Shown: positions 25,839 to 33,645 of the stretch, piece by piece
How the letters are laid out: each line of letters opens with the position of its first letter
Position numbering within the stretch: position 1 is the first letter of the stretch
From: an uncultured Collinsella sp.
GTDB lineage: Bacteria; Actinomycetota; Coriobacteriia; Coriobacteriales; Coriobacteriaceae
Direction: 5' to 3'
NCBI GenBank assembly: GCA_934630375.1
Contig: CAKTVQ010000004.1
Location: 1 to 64,000, forward strand
DNA: 64,000 nt
Translations under genes and position numbers: made by a program
Notes under the pieces: model-generated
The model's database searches: none
Seen by the model: only the letters and a program-made list of their open reading frames with translations
What the model was told of the DNA's origin: nothing

Positions 25839-25908
25839 CACTCATTGGGGACAGACTTAAATGACTAGTTGTTGGGGATCAGTCATTGGGGACGTTCTTA
25901 AATGACTG
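25839..25908. repeat. Two adjacent short palindromes with GGGGAC loops
   Basis: The second (25880-25908) has perfect arms CAGTCATT and AATGACTG around GGGGACGTTCTTA. The first (25839-25867) has CACTCATT and AATGACTA around GGGGACAGACTTA. Both precede the stop of the acetyltransferase gene on the minus strand and belong to the family also found at 23387 and 42644. Confidence 0.8.
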
Positions 25909-25924
25909 GGTGTGGCTGCCTGGG

Positions 25925-26566
25925 CTAGGCTGTTAGGTCGAGTTCGTAGAGAAAGCTTTCGCGCGGCATGTCGTGACGACGCTCTTCGCGGTTGGCGCGG
26001 TGCGTGGCCGTGCGCTTAAAGCCGTGCAGCTCGTAGAACTTCCACGAGCAGTTAGAGTCGGTGTACAAGTGCGCCTTGGTTGCCCCGCGCGAGGAGAGGT
26101 GCGAGATCGCGGCATCGAGCAAAACCGAGCCAACGCCCAGGCCGTGGACATCGGGATCGACGGCGAGCAGCGTGACTTCGTTGTCGTGCGGCAACGGGCT
26201 GCTCTCGAGCAGGCGGTTGTTGGTTCGGATGGTTGCACGCACAAACGAGAGATACTCGGCGCAGGCATCAGGCTCCAGTTCACGCATCTGCGATAGCAGC
26301 GCGCGTTCGGTATCCATCCAATGTTCCTTAACGGTGGCGCCGGAGCTCTGTCCCGCACGCGCGAGCGAAATGCCACGCGCCTGACCGTCGATTACGGCAA
26401 CCTGCGAAAACGTCGAGGACGAAAGGCAGTAGGCAAGGTCGCACGCGGCCTCAAGGCGGTTGTACTCATCGTTATCCGAATTGTTATGCCAAAGCTGTTG
26501 CAGAATCAGCGCGATAGCGTCAAAGTCTTCGGTATCAAACGGTCGGTAGAGAACCCGCGAGACCAT
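25925..26566 (-). CDS. GNAT-family N-acetyltransferase
   Basis: A 213-aa acetyltransferase. The acetyl-CoA loop is DPDVHGLGVGSVLLDAAISHL (Q/RxxGxG/A type), preceded by the beta strand EVTLLAV and followed by AHLYTDSNCSWKFYELHGFKRT, the classic C-terminal GNAT motif. The N-terminal ~100 residues are variable and probably hold the acceptor site. Substrate unknown. A GAAAGAGGCACC leader precedes the ATG. Confidence 0.9.
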   Translation of the reverse strand: MVSRVLYRPFDTEDFDAIALILQQLWHNNSDNDEYNRLEAACDLAYCLSSSTFSQVAVIDGQARGISLARAGQSSGATVKEHWMDTERALLSQMRELEPDACAEYLSFVRATIRTNNRLLESSPLPHDNEVTLLAVDPDVHGLGVGSVLLDAAISHLSSRGATKAHLYTDSNCSWKFYELHGFKRTATHRANREERRHDMPRESFLYELDLTA

Positions 26567-26843
26567 GGTGCCTCTTTCTTTTGCGGATGCATATCGAGCA
26601 CAGTTCTACCACGCTATTGGCATCTAATTATGGTGCCCCTGTGTTCCATGAACTCACCGTGCCCGGTGCCGTGCCCATCCCCTCCGCTCGCAAACTTTTT
26701 CTGCACATGCGCCCGTTGCGGGGTGCATCGATGCGCTCGATGCGCTACATTGAATCAGTATTTTCAATGCCGCTGCGCGAGCGCTGCAGATCGACGTATC
26801 ACCGACTCACAGAGCACGGCGGCGTACCAGACAGGAGGACTGC

Positions 26844-28451
26844 ATGGGATCTGATGTGAAGATCGCACGCGCGTTGATCTCGGTTACCGATAAAACGGGC
26901 GTCGTCGATTTCGCACGGACGCTGGTCGATGACTTTGGCGTCGAGATCATCTCTACGGGCGGCACGGCTCGTGCCATCGAGGACGCGGGCGTTCCCGTAA
27001 CCCCCATCGAGGAGTTCACGGGCTATCCCGAGATGATGGACGGCCGTGTTAAGACCCTGCACCCCAAGGTTCACGGCGCGCTGCTGGCCCGCCGCGATTC
27101 CGAGCAGCACATGCAGGAGGCCGCTCAGCACGGCATTAAGCTGATCGACCTGGTCGTCGTCAACCTGTACGAGTTCGAGAAGACCGTCGCCAACCCCGAG
27201 GTCACCTTTGCGGACGCCATCGAGCACATCGACATCGGCGGTCCCTCCATGCTGCGCTCTGCCGCCAAGAACGCCGCGAGCGTCACCGTCATCTCCGACC
27301 CGGCCGACTACGACGCCGTCCTGGCCGAGATGCGCGAGACCGGCGGCTGCACCACGCTTTCCACCCGTCGTCGTCTGCAGGTGAAGGTCTACCAGACCAC
27401 CGCCGCCTACGACACGGCTATCTCCCGTTGGCTCGCCGCTCAGGCGAGCGACGTGGCGGACACCTCTGCCAAGCTCGAGATTTCGCTGGAAAAGGTCGAC
27501 GACCTGCGCTATGGCGAGAACCCACAGCAGAAGGCCACGGTCTATCGCTTTGCCGAGGGCTGCGAGAACACCGCGAGCTCTCAGTTCCCGCTCGTGGGCT
27601 CCGAGCAGATTCAGGGCAAGCCGCTCAGCTACAACAACTATCTGGACGCCGACGCCGCTTGGAACCTGGTCCGCGAGTTCGACGAGCCGGCCTGCGTGAT
27701 CCTCAAGCATCAGAACCCCTGCGGTTCCGCCGTTGCCGAGGACATCACGGCCGCCTACGACCGCGCCTTCGCCTGCGATCCCAAGAGCGCCTTCGGTGGC
27801 ATCATCGCCTGCAACCGCGAGGTTCCCTATGAGCTGGTTGAGCACTTCGCCGACCAGAACAAGCAGTTCGTCGAGGTCATCATCGCCCCGGGTTACACCG
27901 ACGAGGCGCTCGAGCGCATGGCCAAGCGCCCCAACCTGCGCGTGCTGGCGACCGGTGGCGTGGACCACGGCGCCCAGGTGGAGCTGCGCTCCATCGACGG
28001 CGGCATGCTGGTGCAGGAGGTCGACCACGTAACCGAGGACCCCGCGACCTTTACGTTCCCCACCGACCGCAAGCCCACCGACGCCGAGATGGCCGAGCTC
28101 GAGTTTGCCTGGAAGGTCTGCAAGGGCGTTAAGTCCAACGCCATCCTGGTCTCCAAGGGTAAGGCCGGCATTGGCATGGGCCCGGGTCAGCCCAACCGCG
28201 TGGATTCCGCGTTGCTGGCCTGCGAGCGTGCCGAGGACTTCTGCGAGCGCGAGGGCGTGGAGAAGGGCGGCTTTGCCTGCGCAAGCGACGCGTTCTTCCC
28301 GTTCCGCGACAACGTTGACGTGCTTGCCGCGCACGGCGTGACCTGCATCATCCAGCCCGGCGGCTCCAAGCGTGACGACGAGAGCATCCAAGCCTGCAAC
28401 GAGCATGGCATTGCGATGGTCTTCACGGGTGCCAGGCATTTTAGGCACTAG
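26844..28451 (+). CDS. purH: Bifunctional AICAR transformylase / IMP cyclohydrolase
   Basis: PurH carries out the last two steps of purine synthesis: formylation of AICAR and closure to IMP. The 535-aa protein has the N-terminal MGS-like cyclohydrolase ([49 protein letters not shown]) and the C-terminal transformylase ([73 protein letters not shown]). AGGAGG lies 6 bases upstream of the ATG. The gene stands alone, followed by the second copy of the 100-bp hairpin. The AICAR it uses is also the by-product of the his pathway. Confidence 0.98.
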   Translation: MGSDVKIARALISVTDKTGVVDFARTLVDDFGVEIISTGGTARAIEDAGVPVTPIEEFTGYPEMMDGRVKTLHPKVHGALLARRDSEQHMQEAAQHGIKLIDLVVVNLYEFEKTVANPEVTFADAIEHIDIGGPSMLRSAAKNAASVTVISDPADYDAVLAEMRETGGCTTLSTRRRLQVKVYQTTAAYDTAISRWLAAQASDVADTSAKLEISLEKVDDLRYGENPQQKATVYRFAEGCENTASSQFPLVGSEQIQGKPLSYNNYLDADAAWNLVREFDEPACVILKHQNPCGSAVAEDITAAYDRAFACDPKSAFGGIIACNREVPYELVEHFADQNKQFVEVIIAPGYTDEALERMAKRPNLRVLATGGVDHGAQVELRSIDGGMLVQEVDHVTEDPATFTFPTDRKPTDAEMAELEFAWKVCKGVKSNAILVSKGKAGIGMGPGQPNRVDSALLACERAEDFCEREGVEKGGFACASDAFFPFRDNVDVLAAHGVTCIIQPGGSKRDDESIQACNEHGIAMVFTGARHFRH

Positions 28452-28553
28452 GGCTTTCCCAAGCACCCGACCTTGCCCCTCAAACCGTCGCTTGCGTACA
28501 TTTAGTACGCGGTGTTCCTCTTTCGGGGCAATCTCGGGCACTTGGAAAACCCT
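28450..28553. repeat. ~100-bp dispersed hairpin repeat, copy 2 (after purH)
   Basis: It starts at the purH stop. Arms pair over ~48 bases around an ATTTA loop (28499-28503): tip GCGTAC/GTACGC, inner block TTGCCCC/GGGGCAA and outer AGGGCTTTCCCAAGCACCC/CACTTGGAAAACCCT. Compared with copy 1 (2687-2786) several stem positions changed on both sides. Confidence 0.8.
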
Positions 28554-28581
28554 TAATGGGATGTTGTTCTATCCCATTAAG
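28552..28581. repeat. 10-bp perfect inverted repeat
   Basis: CTTAATGGGA (28552-28561) and TCCCATTAAG (28572-28581) flank TGTTGTTCTA. It overlaps the edge of the 100-bp repeat and may add to termination of purH. Confidence 0.6.
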
Positions 28582-28621
28582 TTGATCGGTCGCCTGGCCA
28601 TATCGTCAAAATAATCTCTGC

Positions 28622-28656
28622 AAAAGACGGTCGCTCCGTTTGGAGGGCCGTCTTTT
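28622..28656 (+). terminator. Intrinsic terminator downstream of purH
   Basis: AAAAGACGGTCGCTCC pairs with GGAGGGCCGTCTTTTT around GTTT, a strong stem with terminal T run, about 20 bases before the next gene. Confidence 0.85.
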
Positions 28657-28697
28657 TGGTATAAGAGGACGGAATGACTAACACGAAAGGTACAACC

Positions 28698-29405
28698 ATG
28701 CCCCAGATTGATGATGCCGAGCTGTTTGGCAATGCCGAGGATCAGCATGCGTACGAGGACTTTTGCGCCAATCAGGAGGCGGTCGAGAAGTTTACGCTCG
28801 ACAAGCCCGCGCTTGTCTGCCGTTGGCGCATGTCCAACAAAAAGGTGCCCATGCTCAACCGCCACATTCGCGCACTGTCCGAGCGCCTGGTGCAGGGCGA
28901 GCCGCTTACCCATAACATGCTCAGCTGGGCCAAACAGCACGTTGAGTGGTCGCTTGCCGAGGGCGACTACACCGCACATGATGGCGTGCTCATGCTGGTG
29001 ATTGACGTCAACGGCAACGCCGCCATGACGGTGGGGGAGTACGAGCCGCTAGCCGATACGTCGGCCAAGGCGCTGCGTGCCCGCTCAGCCGAGGCTCGCT
29101 CCGAGGCTGACGAAACTGGTGTGGCGCCCGAGCTGCTCGCTGCCGTCAACGACGGGGGGCTTGCCTTTGTGGCGCCGGCGGACGAGTGCCTGTGCGGCAC
29201 GGCGACGCTCATCGAACAGCTGGCCCAGACCAAGGACATCCCGGTCACGCGCGTAGACATCCCCGCTCAGCTCAAAGGCGCGTTGTTCCTGGTGAGCGAC
29301 GAGCACGGCGTGGTCCCCGCCGACGATACCGATGCCGCCGAGGCGGACGCCGCCACGGTCGCCTTCTTCGCCGACGGCTACGAAAAGCTCCGCGCCCGTC
29401 GCTAA
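28698..29405 (+). CDS. Protein of unknown function (235 aa)
   Basis: A soluble, acidic protein without signal peptide or membrane helix. The N-terminal part has AEDQHAYEDFCANQEAVEKF and a conserved-looking RWRMSNKKVPMLNRHIRALSERL; the C-terminal half has alternating strands and helices with Ala/Asp-rich linkers. I do not recognise the family, though the layout faintly recalls class IV aminotransferase-like proteins that lack the catalytic lysine. ATG 28698 is chosen (GAAAGG 8 bases upstream); ATG 28674, preceded by AGAGGACGGA, is equally possible and adds 8 residues. Codon use matches the neighbours. Confidence 0.75.
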   Translation: MPQIDDAELFGNAEDQHAYEDFCANQEAVEKFTLDKPALVCRWRMSNKKVPMLNRHIRALSERLVQGEPLTHNMLSWAKQHVEWSLAEGDYTAHDGVLMLVIDVNGNAAMTVGEYEPLADTSAKALRARSAEARSEADETGVAPELLAAVNDGGLAFVAPADECLCGTATLIEQLAQTKDIPVTRVDIPAQLKGALFLVSDEHGVVPADDTDAAEADAATVAFFADGYEKLRARR

Positions 29406-29440
29406 ATGATTATTCTGGGACGGGGATTAAAGAATCATTT
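29404..29440. repeat. Hairpin with GGGACGGGGA loop
   Basis: AAATGATTATTCT and AAGAATCATTT flank TGGGACGGGGATTA directly after the preceding stop codon. It resembles the other GGGAC-loop palindromes and may serve as terminator. Confidence 0.6.
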
Positions 29441-29583
29441 TGGTCCCCGCCACCGCTGCGAGTGTGAGGCGGACAAAACGCCCCCGCCCGCGAACAGTTC
29501 TGTCGCCTTGGTGCCGCGTGGGGCGCGTGCCTGCGGCTTCGCGGTCATAATGGGACAAGACAACCAAGAGGGGAGCGGAATCC

Positions 29584-30255
29584 ATGGCGCTGATCTATAT
29601 CGTTGAGGACGACGAGCCCATTCGTCGCGAGCTTGCCGACATCCTTGCTCGTGCCGGTTTTGAGGTCGAGGCCTGCGAATCGTTCGAGCATGTCTCGCGT
29701 GACATCCTGGCCGCTGCACCCGACTTGGTACTGCTCGACCTGACGCTTCCCGTCAAAGACGGCCAGCATATCTGCCACGAAGTCCGCCGCGAATCCGAGG
29801 TTCCCATCATCGTCCTCACGTCGCGCACGACCGAGATCGACGAGGTCATGGCCATGACGCTCGGCGCGGACGACTTCGTTCCCAAGCCCTATAGCGCGCG
29901 CGTGCTCGTGGCGCGCATCAATGCCTTGCTGCGTCGCACCGCGGCGGCGGGCGAGCGCAGCACGCTCGTCCACAAGGGGCTGGAGCTCGACCTCGCCCGT
30001 TCTATGGTCACCAACACGGCGACCGGCGACAGCACCGAGCTCACCAAAAATGAGCTGCGCATTCTTTCGCTGCTTCTGAGCCGCGCGGGCAAGATCGTCT
30101 CGCGCTCGGCCATCATGCAGGACCTGTGGGACTCCGATGCCTTCGTGGACGACAACACGCTCACCGTCAACATAAACCGCCTGCGCACGACGCTCGAAAA
30201 AATCGGCGTCAAGGGGTATCTGACCACGCATCGCGGCCAAGGCTATTCGGTCTAG
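29584..30255 (+). CDS. OmpR-family response regulator, BceR-like
   Basis: A 223-aa regulator: receiver with Asp52 in LVLLDLTLPVKDG and Lys in FVPKPYSARVL, and a winged helix ending LRTTLEKIGVKGYLTTHRGQGYSV. Size and the next gene resemble BceR/VraR-type regulators that control responses to cell-wall antibiotics. AGAGGGGAG precedes the ATG. The kinase gene follows within 10 bases. Confidence 0.92.
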   Translation: MALIYIVEDDEPIRRELADILARAGFEVEACESFEHVSRDILAAAPDLVLLDLTLPVKDGQHICHEVRRESEVPIIVLTSRTTEIDEVMAMTLGADDFVPKPYSARVLVARINALLRRTAAAGERSTLVHKGLELDLARSMVTNTATGDSTELTKNELRILSLLLSRAGKIVSRSAIMQDLWDSDAFVDDNTLTVNINRLRTTLEKIGVKGYLTTHRGQGYSV

Positions 30256-30264
30256 GTGCCAGCT

Positions 30265-31308
30265 ATGTCGTTTAGCAAATTCTTCAAAGATGCGCTGCTT
30301 CCCGTCGCCGTGTGGACGTGCGGCGTGCTGTTGAGCTGCTTTGTGCTGACGGTCGCCGGGGCACCCGCTTCCATCGTGGTCGTGGCGGTCGGCGTGTCCT
30401 TTATCTTTGGCATGCTCGGCATCGTGATCGAGTACGCGCGTCGTCGTCGATTTTTGCACCAGCTGGAGCGCGCGGTCGAGGAGCTCGAGAGCCCTGCGTG
30501 GGTGCAGGAGATGGTGCAATGCCCGACTTATGCCGAGGGCGAGCTCGAGTACGAGGTCTTGCGCCGAGTGGGCAAAGCCGCTTGCGACGAAGTTGCCGAA
30601 GGCCGGCGCCAGACCGATGACTATCGCGACTATATCGAGAGCTGGGTTCACGAGGCCAAGCTGCCCCTGGCGGCAGCCCATCTGATTCTTGAAAACCTGG
30701 ACGGCAGCGAAGACGACCTGTCGCGTGTGGATGACCTGGGTCGCGAGCTGGCTCGCGTTGAGCGCTATATCGACCAGGCACTGTACTATGCGCGCTCGGA
30801 AGTCGTGGAGCGCGACTACCTGATTCGCCGTTGGGATCTCAAGACCTTGGTGACGGGCGCGATTAAAGCCAACGCGCGCGAACTTATCGCGGCACATGTG
30901 GCGCCGGTGTGCGAGAACCTCGACTTTGAGGTCTTTACCGACGAGAAGTGGCTCGAGTTTATTCTGGGTCAGCTCATTCAGAACAGCATTAAATATGCGT
31001 GCGAGGACGGCGCGAAGATCGTGTTTTCGGGTGCGTTGCTGGACGAGGGCCTGGCAAGCGAGCGCATCGAGCTCACCGTCGCGGACAACGGCTGCGGCGT
31101 GAGCGCGGCCGACCTGCCGCGCGTGTTCGAGAAGGGCTTTACCGGCGACAACGGCCGCACCACCAAGCGCGCAACGGGCATCGGCCTCTACCTGGTGGCG
31201 CGCCTGTGCTCCAAGATGGGCATCGACGTCACCGCGGCATCGGAGCCGGGCGAAGGCTTTGTCGTCACGTTCGCCTTCTCAACGAACAAGTTCCAATACT
31301 TCGAGTAG
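30265..31308 (+). CDS. Intramembrane-sensing histidine kinase, BceS-like
   Basis: A ~347-aa kinase with two closely spaced membrane helices (VAVWTCGVLLSCFVLTVAG and ASIVVVAVGVSFIFGMLGIV) and almost no extracytoplasmic loop, as in BceS/GraS kinases. The phosphorylated His is near residue 129 in YIESWVHEAKLPLAAAHLIL; ATPase boxes are LIQNSIKYA, DNGCGV and TGIGLYLVARLC. ATG 30265 is used, with AGGTG upstream; GTG 30256 is possible. Such kinases normally sense through a BceAB transporter, which is not encoded next to it. Confidence 0.9.
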   Translation: MSFSKFFKDALLPVAVWTCGVLLSCFVLTVAGAPASIVVVAVGVSFIFGMLGIVIEYARRRRFLHQLERAVEELESPAWVQEMVQCPTYAEGELEYEVLRRVGKAACDEVAEGRRQTDDYRDYIESWVHEAKLPLAAAHLILENLDGSEDDLSRVDDLGRELARVERYIDQALYYARSEVVERDYLIRRWDLKTLVTGAIKANARELIAAHVAPVCENLDFEVFTDEKWLEFILGQLIQNSIKYACEDGAKIVFSGALLDEGLASERIELTVADNGCGVSAADLPRVFEKGFTGDNGRTTKRATGIGLYLVARLCSKMGIDVTAASEPGEGFVVTFAFSTNKFQYFE

Positions 31309-31335
31309 CCGGGCCGTCTTGCGGTGCGGACGGCT

Positions 31336-31392
31336 ATGTTCCCGAACGTGAACTTAGCTAAGGCAATTGGCGCCATGTTCCTGAACGTGAAC
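31336..31392. repeat. 18-bp direct repeat ATGTTCCnGAACGTGAAC, two copies
   Basis: Copies at 31336-31353 and 31375-31392 differ at one base and start 39 bases apart. Each contains GTTC...GAAC dyads. They could be protein-binding sites or part of the converging 3' regions of the kinase and stress-protein genes. Confidence 0.5.
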
Positions 31393-31423
31393 ACAACTAT
31401 GGGGCTCAAATGAATCTCCCATA

Positions 31424-31476
31424 ACAAAAACGTGCCGCCCCAAACAAAAACGTGCCGTCCCAAACGGGGCGGCACG
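31424..31476. repeat. 20-bp tandem repeat ending in a hairpin
   Basis: ACAAAAACGTGCCGCCCC (31424-31441) is repeated with one change at 31444-31461 and followed by AAACGGGGCGGCACG, so either copy of CGTGCCGCCCC can pair with GGGGCGGCACG. This allows two alternative hairpins, and a T-rich CATCTTTTA follows. Confidence 0.65.
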
Positions 31477-31517
31477 CCATCTTTTATCAGCCAACTCGCT
31501 GAAGTAAGGCTGCGAAG

Positions 31518-31610
31518 GCCGCGAGGCCGGGAGGGGTTTCCTAAGGGCACATCCCGCAGCCGCAACGCGGCGAGGACGTGCCTGTGGAAACCCCGCAGGC
31601 CCCGCGGCCG
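31518..31610. repeat. ~93-bp nested inverted repeat before the stress-protein gene
   Basis: Outer arms GGCCGCGAGGCC and GGCCCCGCGGCC, middle arms GGGGTTTCC (31533-31541) and GGAAACCCC (31586-31594), and inner GGGCAC/CGTGCC pair in register. It lies at the 3' end of the universal stress protein gene. The gap 31309-31622 contains only these repeats. Confidence 0.7.
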
Positions 31611-31622
31611 GTGGGAGCAACG

Positions 31623-32060
31623 CTACTTTACGACCAAAATGTCGCAGTCGGTGTTGCGCAGCAAAAACGTCGAAATCGAGCCCAGGAGCGCATACTTGAT
31701 CGAGGACAGGCCACGGGCGCCGCAGAGCACCAGGTCGGGCTTGACCACGTCGAGCATCTCGTCTTTGAGCGTCTCGCGAATACGACCGGCGCGAATCATG
31801 ACCTCGACCTCGGGAATGTCGGGATTGGCCTTGGCCTCTTCGAGCTGCTTGGCGATGGAGTTCTTAAATGCCTCCTCTAGGCCGTTGACCAGGTCGACCG
31901 GATAGGAGCCGGCGCTCTCGAGTGCCGTGGAATCGATAACGTGGCCGATGATCAGCTTAGCGCCGTTGTTCGCGGCGACTTTGATGGCGCGTGCGAGCAC
32001 AAAATCCTGCTGTTCAGTACCGTCGAGTGAAACAAATACCTTGGTGTAGCCCTCGTTCAT
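31623..32060 (-). CDS. Universal stress protein family
   Basis: A 145-aa single-domain UspA-fold protein. It begins KVFVSLDGTEQQDFVLARA and ends GARGLSSIKYALLGSISTFLLRNTDCDILVV, containing the G-x2-G-x9-G-(S/T) type ATP-binding loop in modified form (GARGLSS...GSIS). Members bind ATP or are regulatory and promote survival in stress or stasis. AAGGAGG lies close upstream of the ATG. It is monocistronic. Confidence 0.92.
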   Translation of the reverse strand: MNEGYTKVFVSLDGTEQQDFVLARAIKVAANNGAKLIIGHVIDSTALESAGSYPVDLVNGLEEAFKNSIAKQLEEAKANPDIPEVEVMIRAGRIRETLKDEMLDVVKPDLVLCGARGLSSIKYALLGSISTFLLRNTDCDILVVK

Positions 32061-32309
32061 GGTTTCCTCCTTGGTCTATCGCACGGGCGCGGGGCTCGTG
32101 CGTCGGGCGGGCGCGGGTGCGTTGACCGCCGGACACTTTATCTTGTTGCAGTTATACCCAAGGATTTCGGTTTAACTGCTCGCAATTCTGTGAACGGGCG
32201 AGTTTTTTGGTAAGGGTAGGCGCGGTCGCACCGCCAACGGTTGATAATGGGACATCGCCCGCATCGTCCGCAGAACATCTACCGGCGGGTGTCTAACGAG
32301 GGGGTCCCT

Positions 32310-33290
32310 TTGGATATTATCGAGCTTCTAAAGTCTGCCTTCATGGGCCTGGTCGAGGGCATCACCGAATGGCTGCCCGTTTCGTCGACGGGTCACATGA
32401 TCTTGGTGGATGAGTTCGTCAAGATGAACGTGAGCGAGACGTTCTGGAACATGTTCCTGGTCGTGATTCAGCTCGGCGCCATTCTGGCCGTCTGCGTGCT
32501 GTTTTTCCACGAGCTCAATCCGTTCTCGCTCAGCAAGGGAAAGGATGGTCGTCGCGATACGTGGGTGCTGTGGGGCAAGATCGTGCTCGGCTGTATTCCC
32601 GCCGCGGCGATCGGCCTGCCGCTCAACGACTGGATGGAGGAGCACTTCTACAACGCTCCCGTCGTGGCGCTGGCGCTCATCGTGTACGGCGTGCTGTTTA
32701 TCGTGATCGAGAATTGGCGTGCCAGCAAGCGCGAGGAAATGGCCGTCGCAGGTTCGTTTGGTTCGCGCGCCGTGGTGGCGGGCGGACGTCCCGCCGGTGC
32801 GCACTTTGCGGCGCCTGCTGCGGCCGTTGTCGAGGATGGGGATGATGACGAGGACCTGGACTTTGGGTCCATCACCACACTCGAGGACCTGAGCTGGAAG
32901 ACGGCGCTGGGCATCGGCTGCTTCCAGGTGCTTTCGCTGGTGCCGGGTACATCCCGCTCCGGTTCCACCATCATCGGCGGCCTGCTTTTGGGCTGCACGC
33001 GCTCGGTGGCGTCCAAGTTCACGTTCTTCCTGGCCATCCCCGTCATGTTTGGTGCGAGTGCGCTCAAGCTGGTCAAGTACTTCATTAAGGGCGGTACTTT
33101 CGGCGCCAACGAGATCGCCATCCTGGGCGTGGGCTGCGTCGTGGCCTTTGTGGTCTCGCTCATTGCCATCAGGTGGCTCATGGGCTTTGTCCGCCGTCAC
33201 GACTTCAAGTGTTTCGGCGTCTACCGCATCATCCTGGGCATCGTGGTGCTCGCATACTTCTTCGTCCTCCAGCCGATGCTCGGCCTGTAA
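32310..33290 (+). CDS. uppP: Undecaprenyl-diphosphatase UppP (BacA)
   Basis: A 326-aa polytopic membrane phosphatase that recycles undecaprenyl pyrophosphate for cell-wall synthesis and gives bacitracin resistance. The catalytic motifs are GLVEGITEWLPVSSTGHMIL and VPGTSRSGSTIIGGLLLG. Between helices there is an unusual cytoplasmic insertion of about 60 residues, ending in the acidic EDGDDDEDLDFG. TTG 32310 is chosen as the start because GAGGGGG is 5 bases upstream and the protein then starts DIIELLKSAFMG like the family; GTG 32289 is possible. Its proximity to a BceRS-like system fits a cell-wall stress theme. Confidence 0.94.
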   Translation: MDIIELLKSAFMGLVEGITEWLPVSSTGHMILVDEFVKMNVSETFWNMFLVVIQLGAILAVCVLFFHELNPFSLSKGKDGRRDTWVLWGKIVLGCIPAAAIGLPLNDWMEEHFYNAPVVALALIVYGVLFIVIENWRASKREEMAVAGSFGSRAVVAGGRPAGAHFAAPAAAVVEDGDDDEDLDFGSITTLEDLSWKTALGIGCFQVLSLVPGTSRSGSTIIGGLLLGCTRSVASKFTFFLAIPVMFGASALKLVKYFIKGGTFGANEIAILGVGCVVAFVVSLIAIRWLMGFVRRHDFKCFGVYRIILGIVVLAYFFVLQPMLGL

Positions 33291-33334
33291 CTTGGTTGAC
33301 GCTGCGCGGCGGCCAGAGCAACAACTTGTCATTC

Positions 33335-33376
33335 AAAGAGGGCGGCATGACCAAAAGGTCTATGCCGCCCTCTTTT
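33335..33376 (+). terminator. Intrinsic terminator after uppP
   Basis: AAAGAGGGCGGCAT (33335-33348) pairs with ATGCCGCCCTCTTTT (33362-33376), with an inner GACC/GGTC. Confidence 0.92.
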
Positions 33377-33440
33377 CATGCCAATTTGTTCGCTCTGGTC
33401 ACCGCTCGCTGCCGTTGCCAGGACATCGGCGGCTCCGTGA

Positions 33441-33507
33441 TTGGTGCAATGGGGACAGGTTACTTTGCAGCAACATGGTGCAGACCAACCTGGCTCCATT
33501 GCGCCAA
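33441..33507. repeat. Inverted repeat with GGGGACAGGTTACTTTG
   Basis: TTGGTGCAATGGGGACAGGTT (33441) and AACCTGGCTCCATTGCGCCAA (33487-33507) pair at 18 of 21 positions. The segment GGGGACAGGTTACTTTGCA at 33451-33469 also occurs in inverted orientation at 39916-39934 after the ROK kinase gene. Confidence 0.7.
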
Positions 33508-33554
33508 ATCCACTGGGGCGGGCCTGACGGTCGCACGCGGAGTCGTGGTGTGAT

Positions 33555-33585
33555 TTGCGTCGGTGTCCGCGCGGCTCGGTATACT
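33555..33585 (+). promoter_or_regulatory. Possible promoter of pcrA
   Basis: TTGCGT (33555-33560) and TATACT (33580-33585) are 19 bases apart, about 60 bases upstream of the ATG. The spacing is long, so confidence is low. The gap 33291-33645 otherwise holds a terminator and a repeat. Confidence 0.4.
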
Positions 33586-33645
33586 GGTACGGCTCAAACT
33601 ATGGCGTTGCCCGCAGGCGCGCCGTCCGTCAGATGAGGAGTCGCC

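Noticed and set aside
26799-28541. Long open frame (580 codons) on the minus strand opposite purH
   Set aside because: It is the antisense shadow of purH, caused by high-GC codon bias; no ribosome site or domain. Similar long antisense frames opposite hisA-hisF (1103-2737), the DUF2207 gene (23567-25360) and ppaC-nhaA (40003-42135) were rejected for the same reason.
31424-31461. 20-bp tandem repeats as CRISPR
   Set aside because: Directly adjacent, two copies, no spacers.
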